A stretch of DNA of 64,000 bases. Origin: Diadophis punctatus similis. Lineage: Eukaryota; Chordata; Lepidosauria; Squamata; Dipsadidae. The position numbers were made by a program, and so were the translations under genes. The notes below the pieces were generated by a model, which was given only the letters and a program-made list of their open reading frames with translations, ran no database searches and was not told the origin of the DNA. Shown here in pieces: positions 58,918-64,000 of this stretch (within the stretch, counting starts at the first letter, position 1; each line of letters starts with the position of its first letter). The DNA is taken from assembly GCA_023053685.1 (NCBI GenBank), contig JALIGW010000005.1, forward strand, positions 23,043,501 to 23,107,500, given 5' to 3'.

Positions 58918-59660
58918 GATAGATAGATAGATAGAATTCTTTACTGGCCAAGTGTGATTGGACACACATGGAATTTGTCTTTGGTGCATATGCTCTCATT
59001 GTACATAAAAGAAAAGATACATTTGTCAAGAATCTTGAGGTACAACACTTAATGATTGTCATAGGGTACAAATAAGCAATCAGGAAACAATCAATATTAA
59101 TATAAATCGTAAGGATACAAGCAACAAGTTACAGTCATACAGTCATAAGTGGGAGGAGATGGGTGATAGGAACGATGAAAAGACTAATACTAATAGTAAT
59201 GCAGCCTTAGTGAATAGTTTGACAGTGGTGAGGGAATTATTTGTTTAGCAGAGTGATGGCATTCGGGAAAAAACTGTTCTTGTGTCTAGTTTTGGTGTGT
59301 AGTGTTCTATAGCATCGTTTTGAGGGTAGGAGTTGAAACAATTTATGTCCAGGATGTGAGGGGTCAGTAAATATTTTCACGGCCCTCTTTTTGACTCGTG
59401 CAGTATACAGGTCCTCAATGGAAGGCAGGTTGGCAGTAATTGTTTTTTCTGCAGTTCTAATTATCCTCTGAAGTCTGTGTCTGTCTTGTTGGGTTGCAGA
59501 ACTGAACCAGACAGTTATAGAGGTGCAGATGACAGACTCAATAATTCCTCTGTAGAACTGTATCAGCAGCTCCTTGGGCAGTTTGAGCTTCCTGAGTTGG
59601 CGCAGAAAGAACATTCTTTGTTGTGCTTTTTTGATGACGTTTTTGATGTTAGGTGACATC
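58918..59660 (-). mobile_element. LINE ORF2 C-terminus with ATAG-repeat 3' tail
   Basis: The minus-strand frame 59659 to 59237 (140 codons) reads 'KKAQQRMFFLRQLRKLKLPK', 'QFYRGIIESVICTSITVWF', 'RLQRIIRTAEKTITANLPSI' and 'DPSHPGHKLFQLLPSKRCYR', a typical LINE RT C-terminus. The 3' UTR runs left to a short (AGAT)n repeat at 58918-58934. Snake CR1-L3 elements are reported to seed ATAG-type microsatellites, which fits. Confidence 0.8.
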
Positions 59661-62053
59661 TATTGATATTAGCTCTTTGAAATAGTCAAGAAAAGAAGCG
59701 CACCAATGAATATTAGCTCTATTTTTATTGTAAGTATAAATTAACAGAATCTTTCAACTCCTCTCCTTTTTTACCTTCACTCCCCAGAAAACTAGACAGG
59801 GTCCCTTCTGAAACACTTCCCATGCCCCCCTCTGCTTCTGCGGACTGAGATACCACTTGCACGATGGTTTTCTAGTCTGTGGGTTTTCTCCCTCCAAGGT
59901 CATTCCCACATACTACTACACTTGGGCAGAACAATGACCCCTTGCATTCTCCCTGCCCAGTCAGAATAGGCTCTAAAAAGTTGGGGAATTCAACAGAAAT
60001 GCTTAATTGCATACAAAAATAAATGAACATTTAATACCGTTCCACAAAATGTGTCATGGAGCATGAGAGGCCCATATTTAGTGCAGAAATGGGGATTTCA
60101 ATATTTTGGGTGCTCTAGTTAATGTCACGATCCAGGCTGAAGCACTCTATTATGTATTTACATTTTACACCAGCTCGTGCTCCCTTTAGCTATTTTCCCA
60201 TCTGAAAGCCAAAATTAGTCAAATTTGCTTGGATTTCCTGTGGCTGTGGTACTTCGGTCTATGTACTACTAAAACGTGTCTGTAACCTTTAACTATGCAA
60301 AATGGTGCACTTGTAGGGCAAAGTCAAGGTACCTCAAATGGGCTAATGTACACAATCCATCCAAAATCTGTGACTCAGGTCTCCCATGGTTTGAAATTTG
60401 GCAAATGTTGTAAACCACTTTATGACACAAAAAATGATCATGAAGCATTTATGACATAATACAAAATGTCATAAAACATTTCCTGTGATCAGCTCCTGAT
60501 GTTGGACTATGCTATATAATTCAACATGGGCTGAGTATCTTCCTGAATTTTAAGACCTTTCCAAGTACACTTAGGAGCTCTGCAATTGGTGAAGACGTTG
60601 AGGAATCTGGTAAGGAAGTCTCTCTGAAATAGTGACCCAACATTGTTTATCTATTATGTTTAAAAATGAAAGTCAAAGTATTGCTCTTAGCACAATACTT
60701 ACCAGGCATTTGGAAATGTGTCCATAGGGACTAACCCACAACATGCCTATGAAACAAATAAAAAAGGATCACATCTAGTAGATATCTCGTTACTTTCAGT
60801 TACCTTTGTGTTACTTACAACAGTTCAACCAGCTTTTGAAAAATGAGGCATGAAGCAAAACTATAAAGAATAGTTTGATGGAAAAATAGAAAACATGCAG
60901 AATGAATTTAGGTAGGTAATTCAGTATTGACTTTCACAGGAAGTAGAAAAAAATATGCAAGGGAAATCAAAAGGCAAGTCATGTTCTTTCTTTCCTGTTA
61001 GAAACAGTCTGAGTAGGATGATTGGTCAGCTATATTATTTATAGGTTCCCTACAGTGATCAGTATCAGTTTGTCTACCCTGTAATTCTTTTGTTTGTAGC
61101 TGTGTTTGAAAGAACCATATGTTTATTATTTGTTTTAACAATGTTGACACAATGTTGCAACTATAAATCCTTGCTGCAGCCCATCATATAACTGCTGAAC
61201 TCATATCTCAGTGGTTGTTCCCTTTGGCTCCAAATGTTAAACATTGCTAAAAGAAATCTTGTGACTGCAGAACTATTTCTTACCCGTAAGCACAGTTTTG
61301 GAAGTTTTAAAAAGATTTTCCCTTTTTCCTTCTTTTTCTTTCCTTTTTTAAAATCTTACTTTATTTGGGAGGTTGCCATTAAAAAACAAGCAGTAATGAA
61401 ACAATAATTAAAGACAGGAGTTTTAATTCTTCAAGAAATGTTTGCTGCTTAAAAAACTAATTCCATCATGGAACGGATTAAAAGATAGTTCTACTAAGCT
61501 TTATTCACAATAAAATTTATTAAAAGAAGCTGTTATGGTCTTTTAGAGAATTGAATTATATAGTTAATCTGGGGCTGTATTTGTCTTCAAATTTGTAAGT
61601 TCTGCACATTCAAAATAACAAAATAAAAAAATATTTCTGCAATGCCAATACCATTTTTCTTTTTCAGACAAAATGAGATATCCATAGGCATCATATTGCC
61701 ATCATGCAAACAATGTAAATTATGCAATACACACGAGTCATGCCATGTGTTAAGAAATAGGCATGGCTGGTCTAGGAATGTTTTTATTGTTATAGGATAG
61801 AATAAAGCCTGCCCCAATTTTTATCTGCACTATCTGATACCAAACAGAATCAAGATAGGTTTATCTTGAGTTTCTTTCTCAGTGCTGAATAATCTTTTCT
61901 GTTTCTCTTTCTCCCATAACAATTTGCTGATTTCTTCCCCTTTCTCCTAAATATTTACATTCAGATTTAATGTAAATCAGATTACATCCAGATTTACATT
62001 CCTTCAGGTTGCAACTGATGCAAATTACATAATTACTCTAATTTGCACAATTA
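59661..62053. other. Intron-like sequence
   Basis: I saw no exon with both splice sites and no repeat that I could name. Confidence 0.5.
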
Positions 62054-62061
62054 TGCTAGGG

Positions 62062-62725
62062 CAGGGGTGTCAAATTCAAGGCCCATGGGCCGGATTCGGC
62101 CAGTGGGGTGCTTAGATCTGGCCTGCCGGACCCATCTGAAAATAGCAAAGGACCAGCCTGCGGTGCCTCTGCTAACAAAAATGGGGCGCGTGCAGGGTGC
62201 ATGCGCTCCCCCTGCAACAACTTTTGGCCTCCAGAGTGCTGCAGGAGGCCGTCCAGGCCCAAAATGGGGCCTCCGGAGTGGTCCAGGAGACCTTCCAGGC
62301 CCAAAATGGGGCCTCTGGAGTGCTGCAGGAGCCTTCCAGGCCCAAAACGGGGCCTCCAGAATGGTCCAGGAGGCCGTCCTTGACTCAGAAGGTTATAAAA
62401 GGGAGGAAAAGTAAAATATTTTATCTTTCAGGCTTGCAGGATTCTGCTACTATAGCCTATGTCAATAATTTATAGTTCTAGTCTTCCTATGGCGTTAGTT
62501 TCTTGATCTGGTCTCTCTCTCATAAGGTGATCAAGTAGATCAAGTAAGTTTAAAAAAACAAAATCACAGAAATGTACGCCTCCCTATTTTTATAAGTTTA
62601 TAAAACCATGTCTGTGGAGGTGCAATCCCGTGTCACTCCCACCATGGCCACACACCCCACCCAGTCCTCCAAGGACAAACCCAATCCTGATGTGGCCCTC
62701 AATGAAATTGAGTTTGACATCCCTG
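62062..62725. mobile_element. hAT element with internal 42-bp minisatellite
   Basis: The termini are CAGGGGTGTCAAATTCAAGG and 'gagtttgacatccctg'. The flanks TGCTAGGG (62054-62061) and TGATAGGG (62726-62733) match at 7 of 8. 'ggcccatgggccggattcgg' near the left end is typical of this hAT family. The frames in it come from the minisatellite. Confidence 0.9.
62226..62390. repeat. 42-bp minisatellite, four units
   Basis: Units starting 'ggcctcc/t' at 62226, 62268, 62310 and 62351 share 'tgcaggag' or 'gtccaggag' and 'ccaggcccaaaatgg'. Confidence 0.85.
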
Positions 62726-62739
62726 TGATAGGGGCACAT

Positions 62740-63010
62740 ATTTATATTTATTTATCAAATTTAGAAACTATATGAATATTATAATAGAAAGCAGATTAAA
62801 ACAAGAAGAAAACATTCAAAGTTCAGAATTAAAAAGCAGACGAGGGCCTTCAAGGTACTAACCAGTCCCATGGCTCTGTGTATCTCTGTGGGCCCCAAGT
62901 GAGTCAGCAGAACTGGGTAGTCAGATATTTCCAGAAGCCCAAGCAAGTGTGGGCCCATCTTGTCTCTGTGGGAGAATGTTCCTGAAGGTAGGGCAACCGC
63001 AAAGAAGGCC
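62740..63010 (-). mobile_element. LINE 3' region fragment (CR1/L2-type)
   Basis: On the minus strand 'gaacattctcccacagagac' with 'aagatgggcccacacttgct' resembles the 3' part of CR1/L2 ORF2 and UTR. It is short and diverged. Confidence 0.5.
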
Positions 63011-64000
63011 CACTCCTATGGCTGCCTTTAACTGTCAAAAGCTGCTCGATGTTCTACTTCTCACTTCATCTCGTTTGTCATCTTAGTGATTTCAGCTGGT
63101 GGAGTTGCTATTGCTTTAGTATATGGATACAAATTTATCGAAGTGATATGGTACCTCCCGAAAAAGATCGTACCAGTCACTTTTTCTAGGATAATGGTTC
63201 TGAAACTCTGGACAATTATTCCAAAAGGGCATATCATGGGAGTAATAGGGCAATTTATAATTGCTTCTTGTAATTTAAGGATCCAGATAGGGCTGCCATT
63301 GCTGAGATGCTTATATAGAATAATTGACTCTAGGTTTCTGTCAGGGTAATAACATTATTTAAGACTGGAAAAAGAGTAATCTGTCAGAGAGTTAACGAAT
63401 TACTGATATAGGGAATTGGCCATTCTATAATAAGTTTCACCTTGAATGCTAAGGAAGATATGTTACATCATCTGACATCTTCATATATTAAACACTAGAG
63501 CAAACATCATCCTACCTTGTAAATTAAATATGCAACCTGGTTAAGACCAATTTGTTCCTTTGTGACCTTATTAGTAAATATGGCCTCTGATGCTTTACAG
63601 CATTTTCTAGAGGTGTCCTACATGGTATTTCCAGATACTATAGAAAATGACTATATCATAAATCTCTGCTACAGCAAATTCTCCTCCTTCCCTAGATTTT
63701 GATTAACCCAAGTTTGGAAACCTGTAAGAAATATTTTTTTAGTCAGCGGGGTAAAGCATTATATTGATATGGGCCTTGGGGAACGATAAAGACGGAGCAT
63801 AGTCATTTAAGAGCACCTAGATACCCCATGATTAAGTCTAGCATGATGATGAATTGAATCCCTTCCAAACATTTCAGAAGTTCATCCAGGCATCAGGTAG
63901 CTTTCAGGATTTTCTCTACCCCTCCCCCTTAACAATCTCTCAAATAGATATTGTCTGGAACATTGTTTTTCTTTACAGTTCAACTGAGATACTGTGTAGA
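63011..64000. other. Unassigned sequence to window end
   Basis: An 87-codon frame at 63086-63349 has no recognisable homolog. Nothing else was seen. Confidence 0.4.

Noticed and set aside
63086..63349. 87-codon hydrophobic open frame
   Set aside because: No recognisable motif and unremarkable length for chance.

Overview
The window looks like vertebrate, squamate reptile DNA, probably from a snake. It is AT-rich and intron-like, with a very dense load of CR1/L2-type LINEs, L1, tRNA-derived SINEs of the Sauria type, hAT elements and long microsatellites. I see no operons, rRNA, real tRNA genes or CRISPR arrays. The snake call rests on LINE 3' tails joined to ATAG and TTTA microsatellites and on the SINE heads, so it is an inference. 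|| Only one host gene is supported, on the + strand: the ortholog of human C10orf90 (FATS, fragile-site associated tumour suppressor). Its large exon at 56439-57567 is recognisable from protein motifs. Two further exons at about 13968-14073 and 48655-48749 have good splice sites and join to it in one open frame (phases 1 and 0). A 12-nt candidate microexon at 38954-38965 would also keep the frame. The gene therefore spans at least 43.6 kb here, most of the window is its introns, and its C-terminal exons lie beyond the right edge. || Layout: 1-3100 holds a LINE tail, a Sauria SINE and a CR1 LINE broken by two hAT insertions. 3.2-13.7 kb holds hAT MITEs, a second copy of the CpG-rich hAT element and a degraded LINE. 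14-22.5 kb is mostly AT-rich intron with a SINE, two hAT MITEs and CA/GT arrays. 22.6-24.2 kb is a SINE plus an L2-type LINE split by a hAT element that carries a 95-bp inverted repeat. 26-33.7 kb holds a Tigger-like element, a foldback element, and LINE and L1 remnants. 37.4-38.2 kb is a hAT element carrying a coiled-coil coding fragment. 39.6-44.4 kb is two adjoining LINEs, a SINE and a foldback element. 47-51 kb holds an L1 3' end, a coding exon, a foldback element, a TTTA array and a hAT MITE. 54.8-57.6 kb is a GC-rich foldback-bearing insertion followed by the large exon. 58-64 kb holds a Tigger-like element, a LINE and a hAT element with a 42-bp minisatellite. || The strongest themes are these. 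(1) Twelve hAT insertions have recoverable 8-bp target duplications, half of them with a central TA. (2) Several hAT elements carry host-like GC-rich or coding cargo. (3) Palindromic foldback elements with 13-15-bp target duplications carry hammerhead-like cores, which suggests Penelope-like retroelements. (4) The palindrome TGCGCATGCGCA, which resembles the NRF1 site, was seen only inside hAT elements. All comparisons with known families are from memory; no searches were run.
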